A stretch of DNA of 64,000 nucleotides from Lachnospiraceae bacterium (GTDB lineage: Bacteria > Bacillota_A > Clostridia > Lachnospirales > Lachnospiraceae), in assembly GCA_017522685.1 (NCBI GenBank), contig JAFWYN010000001.1, positions 1-64,000 of the forward strand. The letters run 5' to 3'. This document shows positions 18,803 to 27,265 of the stretch, piece after piece. Numbering within the stretch: the stretch's first letter is position 1; each line of letters starts with the position of its first letter. The translations under genes were made by a program, and so were the position numbers. Below the pieces are notes generated by a model. It did not search any database. It was not told the origin of the DNA and saw only the letters and a program-made list of their open reading frames with translations.

Positions 18803-20584
18803 ATGAAGAAGATTTTGGATTTGATATCAGAGGAAATGCAGCAGGCCTTTGAAAAGGCCGGATATGCAAAGGAGTTGGGCAAGGTGACCCTGTCCAATCG
18901 TCCGGATTTGTGCGAATATCAGTGTAACGGTGCCATGGCAGGTGCTAAGCAGTACAAGAAGGCCCCCATCATGATTGCCAATGATGTAGCAGCGCAGCTT
19001 ACGGATAGTGCCGTATTTGCAGATGTCAATGCAGTGGCACCCGGTTTCTTGAATTTGAAGATAAAGGAAGACTTTTTGAGGGATTATTTGGAGGGCATGG
19101 CAGCAGACGAAAAGTTTGGTCTGGATATGCCTGAAAATCCTAAGAAGATTATTATCGATTACGGCGGACCTAATGTGGCAAAGGCTTTACATGTAGGACA
19201 TTTACGATCTGCCATCATTGGTGAAAGTGTAAAGAGAATAGCACGTTACGTAGGACATGACATCATCGGCGACATTCATTTGGGTGACTGGGGACAGCCC
19301 ATGGGTCTGATTATTCATGAGTTAGAGCTCAGATACCCGGATTTACCTTATTTTGATGAGAACTTTACCGGAGAATACCCTGCAGAAGCCCCCTTTACTA
19401 TTGCAGAACTGGAGGAAATTTATCCTACTGCAAGCGGTAAGTCCAAGGAGGATGCGGAGTATAAGGCCAAGGCCATGGAGGCTACCTTTAAGCTACAGAG
19501 TGGCGTAAGAGGCCATCGTGCACTTTGGAATCACATTATTCGTGTTTCTGTCAGCGATTTGAGGAGAAATTATACCAATCTGAATGTGGAGTTCGAGCTT
19601 TGGAAGGGTGAGTCCGATGCCCATGACTGGATTCCGGATATGGTGCAGGAAATGAAGGATGGTGGCTACGCTTATATCAGTGATGGCGCATTAGTAGTGG
19701 ATGTAAAGGAAGAAACAGACACCAAGGAGATTCCTCCTTGCATGATTTTGAAGTCCGACGGTGCTTCTCTTTACAATACCACGGACTTGGCTACCATTAA
19801 GATGCGTATGGCAGAATATGCACCGGTGCAGATGATTTATCTTACCGATAAGCGCCAGGACCTGTATTTTGAGCAGGTATTCCGTTGTGCCAAGAAGACC
19901 AAGCTGGTAAATGATGATACAGAGCTTCTTCACATTGGCTTCGGTACCATGAACGGCAAGGACGGCAAGCCCTACAAGACCCGTTCCGGCGGCGTACCCC
20001 GTTTGGAGAATCTGATTGAAGAAATCAATGTGGAAATGCTTCGTAAGATTAAGGAAAATGCAGAACTGAAGGGCTATCAGATAGACGAAGAAGATGCAGT
20101 AAAGACTGCAAAAATCGTAGGTCTTGCAGCCATTAAGTATGGTGACTTGTCCAACCAGCCTGCCAAGGATTATGTTTTTGATGTGGAAAGATTTACGTCC
20201 TTTGAAGGAGATACCGGCCCCTATGTGCTGTATACCATCGTGCGTATTAAGTCCATTCTGGCGAAATACAAGGAGCAGGGCGGAGACTTGGCATCTGTCA
20301 AGATTCAGACCGTTCAAAACAGTGCAGAAAAGGCATTGGCTATGGAATTGGCGAAATTCAATGCCACCATGCAGGCTGCTTACGAAGAAAGTGCACCCAA
20401 TAAGGTTTGTGCTTATATCTATGATTTGGCCAACGAGTTTAACCGTTTCTATCATGAGACAAAGATTCTGGTAGAAGAGGATGAGGTAAAGAAAGCAGGC
20501 TGGATTGCACTCTTAGGTCTTACAAAGGACGTGCTGGAAGCATGTATCGATGTGCTTGGTTTTGAGGCACCGGAAAGAATGTAA
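18803..20584 (+). CDS. argS: Arginyl-tRNA synthetase
   Basis: A 593-residue class I synthetase that charges tRNA-Arg. ATG 18803 follows CGAGGAG; a much longer open frame from 18665 would run back into queH and is not used. The N-terminal additional domain is followed by the Rossmann fold with DYGGPNVAKALHVGHLRS, including the HVGH signature. The C-terminal anticodon-binding helical domain ends with VLEACIDVLGFEAPERM. The typical length is about 560-600. The gene ends in a double hairpin. Confidence 0.95.
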   Translation: MKKILDLISEEMQQAFEKAGYAKELGKVTLSNRPDLCEYQCNGAMAGAKQYKKAPIMIANDVAAQLTDSAVFADVNAVAPGFLNLKIKEDFLRDYLEGMAADEKFGLDMPENPKKIIIDYGGPNVAKALHVGHLRSAIIGESVKRIARYVGHDIIGDIHLGDWGQPMGLIIHELELRYPDLPYFDENFTGEYPAEAPFTIAELEEIYPTASGKSKEDAEYKAKAMEATFKLQSGVRGHRALWNHIIRVSVSDLRRNYTNLNVEFELWKGESDAHDWIPDMVQEMKDGGYAYISDGALVVDVKEETDTKEIPPCMILKSDGASLYNTTDLATIKMRMAEYAPVQMIYLTDKRQDLYFEQVFRCAKKTKLVNDDTELLHIGFGTMNGKDGKPYKTRSGGVPRLENLIEEINVEMLRKIKENAELKGYQIDEEDAVKTAKIVGLAAIKYGDLSNQPAKDYVFDVERFTSFEGDTGPYVLYTIVRIKSILAKYKEQGGDLASVKIQTVQNSAEKALAMELAKFNATMQAAYEESAPNKVCAYIYDLANEFNRFYHETKILVEEDEVKKAGWIALLGLTKDVLEACIDVLGFEAPERM

Positions 20585-20585
20585 A

Positions 20586-20636
20586 AATTGTCGCCCGGAG
20601 GCGACAATTACAAGAATTGCTTTGCAATTCTTTTTA
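20586..20636 (+). terminator. Double hairpin after argS
   Basis: First hairpin: AATTGTCGCC with its perfect complement around CGGA. Second: AGAATTGC, TTT loop, GCAATTCT, followed by TTTTT. The second is a canonical terminator. Confidence 0.85.
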
Positions 20637-20703
20637 GCCCCCACCACTGTACTCGCACAATTTCTTATTATGTAAAAATTTATAATATTATAGAAAAAAG
20701 TTG

Positions 20704-20732
20704 TTGACAAAACGCAACCGGCATTGTATACT
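20704..20732 (+). promoter_or_regulatory. Sigma-A promoter of the tRNA-Val/tRNA-Met pair
   Basis: TTGACA at 20704 and TATACT at 20727 are separated by 17 bp, about 32 bp before tRNA-Val. Confidence 0.8.
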
Positions 20733-20763
20733 AACAAAGTCGGTTGCGACGAAGCTTTTAAGC

Positions 20764-20836
20764 GGGGTCTTAGCTCAGCTGGGAGAGCATCTGCCTTACA
20801 AGCAGAGGGTCACAGGTTCGAGCCCTGTAGGCCCCA
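20764..20836 (+). tRNA. tRNA-Val (TAC)
   Basis: A cloverleaf is visible: acceptor GGGGTCT pairs with AGGCCCC with one wobble, D-arm GCTC, anticodon stem TCTGC/GCAGA around loop CTTACAA (anticodon TAC), T-arm with GGTTCGAGCC. The 3' CCA is not cleanly encoded. Confidence 0.95.
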
Positions 20837-20863
20837 TCCAATACTTAAAAGCAAATAGAATAT

Positions 20864-20937
20864 GGCGAGATAGCTCAGTTGGCTAGAGCATACGGTTCAT
20901 ACCCGTAGTGTCGAGGGTTCGAATCCCCCTCTCGCTA
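20864..20937 (+). tRNA. tRNA-Met (CAT), elongator type, integration site
   Basis: Acceptor GGCGAGA pairs with TCTCGCT, and the anticodon stem TACGG/CCGTA encloses TTCATAC (anticodon CAT). The first acceptor pair is G-T rather than an initiator-type mismatch, and the D-arm fits an elongator. Its last 20 bases form the left attachment site of the adjacent mobile element, so the gene is regenerated by the integration. Confidence 0.93.
20918..20937. repeat. attL of the integrative element
   Basis: The 20 bases TTCGAATCCCCCTCTCGCTA form the T-arm and acceptor 3' side of tRNA-Met, matched at 31206-31225 with a single G-to-A difference, and in a 16-bp core again at 31369-31384. Confidence 0.88.
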
Positions 20938-20952
20938 TTAACTTAAAGAAGT

Positions 20953-20990
20953 GCGAAAGCCTTGAAAATAAAGGTTTTCGCCTTTTTTTA
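20953..20990. terminator. Bidirectional hairpin between tRNA-Met and integrase
   Basis: GCGAAAGCCTT pairs with AAGGTTTTCGC (one wobble) with a T-run on the plus strand. It separates the tRNA transcript from the convergent integrase gene. Confidence 0.8.
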
Positions 20991-22373
20991 TGCCATCTTG
21001 ATAGGCTTGAGTTTGAGTACATTTGAGTACAAATTGCTAATCATCTCTTTTTTGTACTCGATTGTGCTTACGTCGTAGTCGTAATGTTCTTTGTTAGTGT
21101 TTTCTAAGTGTCCAAGTAAAGCAGCAACTAACTCTCTGGGGTACTTAATTAAGGCGTTGCTGGAGAAGGTACGGCGTAGCATATGTACGCTTGCCTTTTT
21201 GATATTCGCTTCTTTACTGCGTCTCTCAATAGCACACGAGATATCGTGTCCATTGTGCCTTATACTACCTTCTTTTGCGAAGATGAAAGAATTATCATTA
21301 GACACATCTAAAGCTCTTATTTCGTCAAATAACGCCCTAATTTGAGGTACCATAGGGAAGTTACGGTGCTTCCTGTTCTTTGGTTCCCCGACAGTCATAA
21401 TGTAACTGGCACTTCTCTTTAAGAAGTTATCTTTTGGCTCTACCCAATCATACATAGTAAGAAGGTTATCGTATTGTTCCACGGCTTCTTCGTGGGAAGC
21501 GTAGTCAATGCGGTGTTCGCTGTGGTCTATGTGAATATAAAGGTCGTCTACATCACTCCAACGAAGTGCAGCAACTTCTCCGACCCGCATTCCTGTCATC
21601 AGTGCCAACAGGATGCCGTAATTAGGCATATAGGTAGGGTGTGCCTCGATTTGCTTTCTAGTTGCTTGGTAAAGTGCAATTACTTCATCTGCAGTAAGCA
21701 CTCTTTCTTCGTCAACAACCGGCTTGGATGGAATGGCGTGGCTAAGTACCAAGGCTCGGTCAACACACGCACCTTCATTGGTGGCAATCAGTTTGCTCTT
21801 AAAGGCATACTCTAAGGCACCACACACATAGCCTAGAAGGTTGCTGACATAACTTTCAGAGAGACCTTTTTTGTGAGCTACTTCAATGAATACTTCTTCA
21901 ACAATGATATTTGTAACATCAGACAAACGCATCTTATCCAAAACAGTATCCTTCAAAGTGTTTTCGTAATCTCTCACAAATCTTCTAATGGTAGAAGGTG
22001 ATTTTGACTTCTTGCTGTTAGTAATATTAGAGGTGTATAGCTTTTTATAATCAACGAACTTATTATAAAGCTCACCAAAAGTAAGCTCAGTATCTTTAGC
22101 AAGCCCATAGTGGTTAATCAGAAAAGCAAAGAGCTCCGACTTGCTATTTCTGAAAATTTTCCTCCTTCCTTCTGCTTTAGTAGGGTCGGCAACATAGGTA
22201 GACCATCGTAGGTCTTTGTTACCGGGTTTTGGTTCTGTAATTTTGTACGGATGCACTCCGTCTAAAATTGTTCTCATTGCTTCCTCCTGTCTAGCAGGCG
22301 AAACGGCATCGTCAATAGAAATCATACCAGCTTTAACAAGCGATTTCAATGTACCTGTAGTTGAAACTTTCAT
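20988..22373 (-). CDS. int: Tyrosine recombinase (integrase)
   Basis: A 461-residue site-specific recombinase that integrates and excises the element at tRNA-Met. It has an N-terminal AP2-like/arm-binding part (about 40-95, KPGNKDLRWSTYVADP), a SAM-like core-binding domain (about 105-200) and a catalytic domain with Arg in MTGMRVGEVAALRWSD, the HxLRR box in HMLRRTF, the GH box in LLGHLEN and Tyr at the HYDYD region. Its 3' end lies about 50 bp from attL, the usual arrangement. It is transcribed toward the att site. Confidence 0.93.
   Translation of the reverse strand: MKVSTTGTLKSLVKAGMISIDDAVSPARQEEAMRTILDGVHPYKITEPKPGNKDLRWSTYVADPTKAEGRRKIFRNSKSELFAFLINHYGLAKDTELTFGELYNKFVDYKKLYTSNITNSKKSKSPSTIRRFVRDYENTLKDTVLDKMRLSDVTNIIVEEVFIEVAHKKGLSESYVSNLLGYVCGALEYAFKSKLIATNEGACVDRALVLSHAIPSKPVVDEERVLTADEVIALYQATRKQIEAHPTYMPNYGILLALMTGMRVGEVAALRWSDVDDLYIHIDHSEHRIDYASHEEAVEQYDNLLTMYDWVEPKDNFLKRSASYIMTVGEPKNRKHRNFPMVPQIRALFDEIRALDVSNDNSFIFAKEGSIRHNGHDISCAIERRSKEANIKKASVHMLRRTFSSNALIKYPRELVAALLGHLENTNKEHYDYDVSTIEYKKEMISNLYSNVLKLKPIKMA
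21015..21030. promoter_or_regulatory. Left integrase arm-type sites (GAGTAC x2)
   Basis: GAGTAC occurs at 21015 and 21025, exactly 10 bp apart, within the 3' end of the integrase gene. An inverted GTACTC lies at 21054. The same paired motif sits inside the right end at 31128/31138. One-turn phasing and placement near both att cores fit arm-binding sites of a tyrosine recombinase. Confidence 0.6.
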
Positions 22374-22551
22374 TTTTGTATAAACCTCCCAAAAGCCCCA
22401 GTCGTCAAACTGTGCATCTTTTCGATGCGTAGGCTTTGGGGGTATGTGAGAATTAAAAAAAGTGCTAAACCTTCCGCAAATTCTATGTACAAAATATTAA
22501 CCATTGGTTAAAATGGTAATCATAGAATTCCTTAAAAGGTAGGGAGTAGGT
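22374..22551. promoter_or_regulatory. Divergent control region between integrase and small integrase-like gene
   Basis: The 178-bp region holds a perfect GCATC/GATGC hairpin inside a longer stem (CCCCCAAAGCC against GGGGCTTTTGG on the minus strand) in the integrase leader. Near the divergent gene it has an ACCATTGG..AAATGGT palindrome-like site. This looks like a switch between the two genes; the regulator is unknown. Confidence 0.4.
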
Positions 22552-22947
22552 ATGACAAAAGAAGAGGCAGAGCTTTGGATAAGACGATTAGAGGGTGGAA
22601 ACTCCGATGACGCATATAGACCCAGTACAAACCTTTCCATAGTACTACGACTTATGCTCCATTCGGGGCTAAAGGCTGTGAAGATTTACAGACTAACCGT
22701 AGGAGAGTACCAGCAAAAAACCTTCCCGGTTAGAGAAGAGGATAATAGGATAATCCAAGACCATATAAGAAAGAACCAACTCGAAGATACAGACCTACTG
22801 ATAAGAGTATCAGACAGGGCACTAAGATATAAATTTCAGAACCTTGTCTCAGTTTACCATACAAGGGGGCGTAGACCGGAAATGGCAGACTTCTTCTTTG
22901 CCGGGCAGGGCATAGAGGATAACAAGCCGATGAAAAGGACGGAATAA
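22552..22947 (+). CDS. Small tyrosine-recombinase-like protein, catalytic Arg absent
   Basis: 131 residues, with RBS (GGTAGGGAG) and ATG. The stretch LRLMLHSGLKAVKIYRLTVGEY aligns by eye with the first catalytic segment of tyrosine recombinases (H-T-G-L-R-I-S-E-L..L), but Lys replaces the catalytic Arg and no HxxR or Tyr box follows. It may be a recombinase-derived accessory or directionality protein, or a decayed integrase. The divergent position next to int fits a role in excision control. Inference. Confidence 0.5.
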   Translation: MTKEEAELWIRRLEGGNSDDAYRPSTNLSIVLRLMLHSGLKAVKIYRLTVGEYQQKTFPVREEDNRIIQDHIRKNQLEDTDLLIRVSDRALRYKFQNLVSVYHTRGRRPEMADFFFAGQGIEDNKPMKRTE

Positions 22948-22970
22948 TATATAGTTTATTACACGATTAA

Positions 22971-23001
22971 AGAGCAACTAGAAATAGCTGCTCTTTTTTT
23001 A
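22971..23001 (+). terminator. Terminator of the small integrase-like gene
   Basis: AGAGCA pairs with TGCTCT around ACTAGAAATAGC, followed by seven T. Confidence 0.8.
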
Positions 23002-23145
23002 TGTGCAATTTTTCATATATACATTGGAAGCCCTCGGCAGAGCGAAAACAACTTGTGGTACACAAGTTAATATTGAGTTATTGGCTTGTGGAAAGCCAAC
23101 AAAAAAGTGAAAAAGTACTTATCATTTAATAGGTAGATGGATATG

Positions 23146-23279
23146 CCCTAGCTTTAGGGATATTTCGTGGGAAGTGGTCATCGGCAACTGAGACACGCTG
23201 GGTTTCTCCCTAACGGTAGGGATAGTTCTTGAATGAGGTGCAGTCTAACAGAATATTTGTGATTTCCCTACTTATAGGG
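23146..23279. repeat. Three CCCTA-N4-TAGGG palindromes, candidate origin or control region
   Basis: CCCTA-N4-TAGGG occurs at 23146-23159, 23208-23221 and 23266-23279, with starts 62 and 58 bp apart and different 4-bp centres (GCTT, ACGG, CTTA). A related 8-bp stem CCCCTACC/GGTAGGGG lies at 23542-23563. The surrounding 22.95-23.73 kb contains no convincing gene but further hairpins (AACTTGT/ACAAGTT; TTGGCTT/AAGCCAA). It lies upstream of the Rep gene, so origin or copy-control sites are likely. Confidence 0.65.
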
Positions 23280-23570
23280 GGCTGTCAAAAGCGAAAAGAC
23301 TGGCGGTTTTTGTTTTTACAAATTCGGTTGGAAAAGTTACAAAAAGTTTTTTTTTCATATCTTTTGTGAAGAGATTGTGAGAGGTGTTTTCAGAAAGTAC
23401 TTCTCATATAAGAGAAAGAAAATCAAACAATTTAATCCATCCGAATTGTATGAAGCGTTTCCCCGTCTAATACAATACACAGGTTAAAACAGGAATGGGC
23501 TTGCAATCCAGACTTGTTTAACATATAAAAAGCGACCTAATCCCCTACCTTCAGGGGTAGGGGAGCAAAT

Positions 23571-23665
23571 AAAAAAGAGCATTGGTGTCAGGATGGAAAA
23601 TGACGGGGAAAGCCAGTGCTCTTTTTTGTTGCAGAAGAAGCGGAGCGTTGGTATCCGCTTTTTTG
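23571..23665 (+). terminator. Tandem terminators in the rep leader
   Basis: A 15-bp stem beginning AAAAAAGAGCATTGG (23571-23585 with 23613-23627) runs into six T. A second stem AAGCGGA/TCCGCTT (23638-23660) is followed by TTTTT. No gene lies between them or before rep, so they look like attenuators limiting rep transcription rather than gene ends. Confidence 0.65.
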
Positions 23666-23733
23666 TTTTGTAAAAGCGTAACTTTTAGAAGAAAAGCAAG
23701 TGAGCATATACCAAGGAAGAAAGGAGTGCCAGT

Positions 23734-25887
23734 ATGTCTGAGGCAGTAAAAAGCTACAACAGAATAATAGATGGACCGATGAGTAACAGCGAGCAAGCCT
23801 TGGTATATTATAGGGTACTCAACCAAAAGGGGCTTGGTAAGTCTTTTTTCTGTCATAGAGGAGATACGTTTGGGCAGTATTGTACGAGAAAAGAAGAAGC
23901 GTTTGAGAAGCAGTATGAGCTTTATGCGGACAGTACAAACTGCTACATAACACTCAACAGTTTTTCCGGGGAGTATAGACTAAGTGATGACAAGACAAAG
24001 AGAGGCTGGTTTAGAGCTGAAAAGGACGTGCGTTACATCAATGGGCTTCTTATCGATTTCGATGTGATGAAGAACAAGGGGAAAAATCCGGCAATCGAAT
24101 ATTCCATTGAAGAAGGAGATAAGCTTGTAGACCAAATTATCGGCGATATGGAAGAACTTGTATTTGAAGATAAGATGGTGTACCCTACACTTCTTACAAA
24201 GTCGGGAAGAGGGCTTCAATACATTATTCTTTACAGTGAGCCAATTCCTAAGTCAGACGAAGAGGCGATGTTCAAGCACAAAAAGCTTTACAAGACTGTT
24301 ACAACCTACTTGCAAAGCTTATATGATAAAAATTTGGTAGAGGTGGATACGGCAGTAACAGATGCACCTCGTATATGCAGACTGCCCGGAACAAAGCACG
24401 TAAAGAATGAACGGTATGCAGAGCTTCAGCAGTATAATGCAACTTGCTACTATGACTTGGATGAGCTTTGTGACTTGTTTGAAGTAGATATGTCACCGGA
24501 AGAGAAAAAGAAACCGGGAAGACCTAAGAAAGAGAAAAAAGAAAAGAAAAAAGACCAAGAGATTAAGTATTATCCTCTTGGTCCAAGAGAACTGCCTAAA
24601 CTTACTACCATTCAGAAAAAAGATATTAAGTCGAGACTGAAGGTAATGAAGAAGCTTGCCCAAGTAAGAGGAATGGTAAGCGGTGATATGAGAGAGGTGA
24701 TGTGCTTTTGGTACTATTGCCATTTAAGACAGATTATGGTACCCATAGCAGCAATGCAGGAAACAAATTGGCTAAACAAAAGTTTTGACGAGCCTTTGAG
24801 CAAAGCAGAGTTGTTAAGGTGCATATACGGGGCACAAACTCACGTAGGAGAAGGAGACTATCCCGATGGCTACTATGTATGCAGTCGGGAGACTTTGGCT
24901 GCCCAGCTTTGTATGAGTGAAGAAGAAATCGAGGAAACAGGGCTGTTCAAAAGAAGAGAAGAAAGAGAAAGAGCTGCGGCAAATCGAAAGGTAAAAGAGA
25001 AGCACAAGCAGTTCTTGTTTGCTATGCTTACAGATGGGGCACTGGAAAGAGCGGAGATTGTAAAGCTTACTATGGAACACACCGGTAGAAGTCAAGCGAC
25101 GGTATATCGTTGGATTAGCGAGTTTGAAAAAACTTTCTCAAATTCGCTTATTATTAGAAAAAATAAAAAAAATGATGAAAAATCAAGGGGTGAAAGCGAA
25201 GCGGCTACATTACCCAGTGGTATTGAATATGTGGAACTAACAAGAGAAGAACTCATCGATTACTATAAAAACTTTGGACTTGTTAAAAAATCGGAAAGAG
25301 AAGAAGTAGTGATAGAGGATGGTCAATGCTATGTTGACAAATACTACGAAAAATTGTGGATAAACGGTACCTGTGGAGTAGCCAATATCACGAAAACCGA
25401 AACAGTTGTGCGTTACAAAGGGGAAACTAAGGTGAGTACGCATATAAGCCCCAGAGAAAAGCTAGTGGATATACGTCCACTTCAACTACTTATATACAAC
25501 AAGCAAGGCAAAATCGACACGCATTGCTACCCAGATGAATACCTCAAAGGGCACTGGGACTGTGAGAAGGAGTTCAGAAATGGCAAGTACAGGAACCGTT
25601 GGGTATTCAACAAATTTGAAGATAAACAAGAAGACGGAAAGTACCCTGTGCCTGCAAATAAGAGCTTTTTACAATACAAGCAAGAAGGGGACGAGTACAG
25701 AGTGTACTATGAGACCAAAGAGGTGTTCAATGAAGAGCTAGTGAATGGTATAGAGAGAATTTACCACCAAGAAATCGTTCGAGAAGGCGTCGTGATTAGC
25801 AAAAAAGTAACGAGCAAAAAAGAGTATCAGAACGGTTACACCGAGGACCGATTGATAGAAGAGTGGATACTGGGTTCTGCCATATAA
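23734..25887 (+). CDS. Rep-like protein with primase-type domain
   Basis: 717 residues, the largest gene of the element. The N-terminal about 250 residues resemble an archaeo-eukaryotic-type primase as found in plasmid replication proteins: acidic pair in LLIDFDVMK (about 110), then TKSGRGLQYIILY and RICRLPGTKHVKN. A basic KPGRPKKEKKEKKK linker (about 260-272) is AT-hook-like. The middle (about 430-470) has a helix-turn-helix in HTGRSQATVYRWISEFEKTF. The C-terminal 190 residues form repeated aromatic-rich segments of unknown role. It probably initiates or primes replication of the excised circle. The start follows GAAAGGAG. Confidence 0.65.
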   Translation: MSEAVKSYNRIIDGPMSNSEQALVYYRVLNQKGLGKSFFCHRGDTFGQYCTRKEEAFEKQYELYADSTNCYITLNSFSGEYRLSDDKTKRGWFRAEKDVRYINGLLIDFDVMKNKGKNPAIEYSIEEGDKLVDQIIGDMEELVFEDKMVYPTLLTKSGRGLQYIILYSEPIPKSDEEAMFKHKKLYKTVTTYLQSLYDKNLVEVDTAVTDAPRICRLPGTKHVKNERYAELQQYNATCYYDLDELCDLFEVDMSPEEKKKPGRPKKEKKEKKKDQEIKYYPLGPRELPKLTTIQKKDIKSRLKVMKKLAQVRGMVSGDMREVMCFWYYCHLRQIMVPIAAMQETNWLNKSFDEPLSKAELLRCIYGAQTHVGEGDYPDGYYVCSRETLAAQLCMSEEEIEETGLFKRREERERAAANRKVKEKHKQFLFAMLTDGALERAEIVKLTMEHTGRSQATVYRWISEFEKTFSNSLIIRKNKKNDEKSRGESEAATLPSGIEYVELTREELIDYYKNFGLVKKSEREEVVIEDGQCYVDKYYEKLWINGTCGVANITKTETVVRYKGETKVSTHISPREKLVDIRPLQLLIYNKQGKIDTHCYPDEYLKGHWDCEKEFRNGKYRNRWVFNKFEDKQEDGKYPVPANKSFLQYKQEGDEYRVYYETKEVFNEELVNGIERIYHQEIVREGVVISKKVTSKKEYQNGYTEDRLIEEWILGSAI

Positions 25888-25969
25888 AAAATCGTAGACA
25901 GGTGGCTTTGTAAAATTAGGGTACACCTTAAAATAGTCCTCCGGTTCTCTCGCTTTCCCTGTAAAAGAA

Positions 25970-26042
25970 AACCACTTTACCATTTCTTTACAATCTGTAA
26001 AAGCAGTACAAAAACCTAAATTTTCATATCTCTAAAAGAATA
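25970..26042. repeat. Left copy of imperfect 73-bp direct repeat
   Basis: Aligns without gaps to 29560-29632 (54 of 73 identical by eye; shared cores include TGTAAAAGCA and TTTTCATAT). It lies immediately upstream of the resolvase, the usual place of a res site. The two copies bracket the resolvase-regulator-lipoprotein block. Confidence 0.6.
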
Positions 26043-26061
26043 TCAGAAAGGAGATATGAAA

Positions 26062-26637
26062 ATGAAGGTAGCATATGTAAGGGTTAGCACCGTAGAACAA
26101 AATGAAGACCGGCAAGTCGAAGCTCTAAAGAAGTACGACATAGAAAAGTGGTTTACAGAGAAGATAAGTGCCAAGGACACAAAAAGACCGGAACTCCAAG
26201 CGATGCTAGATTTTGTACGAGAAGGGGATGTCATTTATATACACGACTTCTCAAGACTTGCAAGAAACACTCAAGACCTTTTAAGCCTTGTGGAAAAACT
26301 TGAAACAAAGAAGGTCACGATAGTGTCAAATAAGGAGCAAATAGACACATCAACGCCCACAGGAAAGCTAATGCTGACAATGATAGGGGCGATTTACGAG
26401 TTCGAGAGGGCTATACTATTGGAGCGTCAGAAAGAAGGAATTGCCATTGCCAAGACCAAGGGCAAGTACCAAGGACGAAAGAAGAAGGAAGTCCCGGACG
26501 AAGCCTATGTGGAAGCGTACCGGAAGTACTTATCAAGGGAAATCTCTAAGAGTCAGATGGCAAGAGAACTAGGAGTAAGCAGACCTACGTTAGACAAGAT
26601 TATGATGGAAAAGAAAACAGGGGGTAAACTATGGTAA
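26062..26637 (+). CDS. Serine recombinase (resolvase/invertase family)
   Basis: 191 residues. ATG 26062 is chosen because AAAGGAG ends 8 nt upstream; ATG 26056 is too close. The catalytic N-terminal domain has Ser in AYVRVSTVEQN (about residue 8) and the conserved DFSRLARN and FERAILLERQKEG segments. A C-terminal helix-turn-helix is present (KSQMARELGVSRPTLDKI). It likely resolves multimers of the excised element or rearranges the adjacent repeats. Confidence 0.9.
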   Translation: MKVAYVRVSTVEQNEDRQVEALKKYDIEKWFTEKISAKDTKRPELQAMLDFVREGDVIYIHDFSRLARNTQDLLSLVEKLETKKVTIVSNKEQIDTSTPTGKLMLTMIGAIYEFERAILLERQKEGIAIAKTKGKYQGRKKKEVPDEAYVEAYRKYLSREISKSQMARELGVSRPTLDKIMMEKKTGGKLW

Positions 26638-26831
26638 AGACAAAAAATGAACTGAAAAAAGCATCAGATAAGTATTTGCTTGAAATCTATGAAGAAGCCA
26701 AAGAACATCCAGAAGATTTTGAAACTTTCTATTGCACAGATTATGCATATAGGGAAATAGAGAGTGAGCTGGAAAGCAGAGGTTATCAGCTGAAATGGGT
26801 AAAAGAAGCGGAAGAAGAATATGAAAAATAA
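26631..26831 (+). CDS. Small acidic protein coupled to resolvase
   Basis: 66 residues. Its ATG overlaps the resolvase stop codon region (CTATGGTAA), so translation is probably coupled. It is highly charged and helical (LLEIYEEAKEHPEDFE, VKEAEEEYEK) with no recognisable domain. It could be a resolvase accessory factor. The function is unknown. Confidence 0.55.
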   Translation: MVKTKNELKKASDKYLLEIYEEAKEHPEDFETFYCTDYAYREIESELESRGYQLKWVKEAEEEYEK

Positions 26832-26855
26832 CCGAAAGGGAGAAAAATCTTCCGG

Positions 26856-27086
26856 TTATCTGGTAAAGTCAAGCAGATGTGATGCAGGTATTTCAAGAGC
26901 CTCGGCAATATCAAGAAGTGTTTCAATAGAAATAGAAGTAATCATATTTGGAGCTTCGATATTTGAGATGTGCGTTCTAGACAGGTTGGCTTTTTCGGCT
27001 AGTTCCAGTTGCGTCATTTTCCTTAATTTACGATAGTATGCAATATTTAGACCAATTTTTATGAATTTTTCATCGTGGTTTTTCAT
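26856..27086 (-). CDS. XRE-family transcriptional regulator
   Basis: A 76-residue single-domain Cro/CI-type repressor. Helix-turn-helix at about 15-45 (RKLRKMTQLELAEKANLS then RTHISNIE). It is encoded divergently from the first lipoprotein gene, and two copies of TGCAAATGCA lie in the shared upstream region, so it probably represses that promoter and perhaps its own. Confidence 0.88.
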   Translation of the reverse strand: MKNHDEKFIKIGLNIAYYRKLRKMTQLELAEKANLSRTHISNIEAPNMITSISIETLLDIAEALEIPASHLLDFTR

Positions 27087-27149
27087 AAGTTTATCACCTC
27101 AGTCTTTAGTTTATCCATACTAAACAGTAAATAAAACAATGCCGCAATA

Positions 27150-27198
27150 TGCAAATGCATACTAATAGATTGCAAATGCAAAAAGATAGTGGTATAAT
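27150..27198 (+). promoter_or_regulatory. Promoter with overlapping paired operator
   Basis: TTGCAA (27170) and TATAAT (27193) are 17 bp apart. TGCAAATGCA occurs at 27150 and 27171, 21 bp (two turns) apart, the second overlapping the -35. It is the probable target of the adjacent XRE repressor. Confidence 0.65.
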
Positions 27199-27265
27199 TT
27201 CAGAATGAACTCAACACAAACTGACAAAAAGTGGGTTTGTAAAACAAAACGAAAGGATAAGGAAA

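Noticed and set aside
20701..20886. Open frame overlapping tRNA-Val and tRNA-Met
   Set aside because: It is the chance translation of two well-folded tRNA genes and their promoter.
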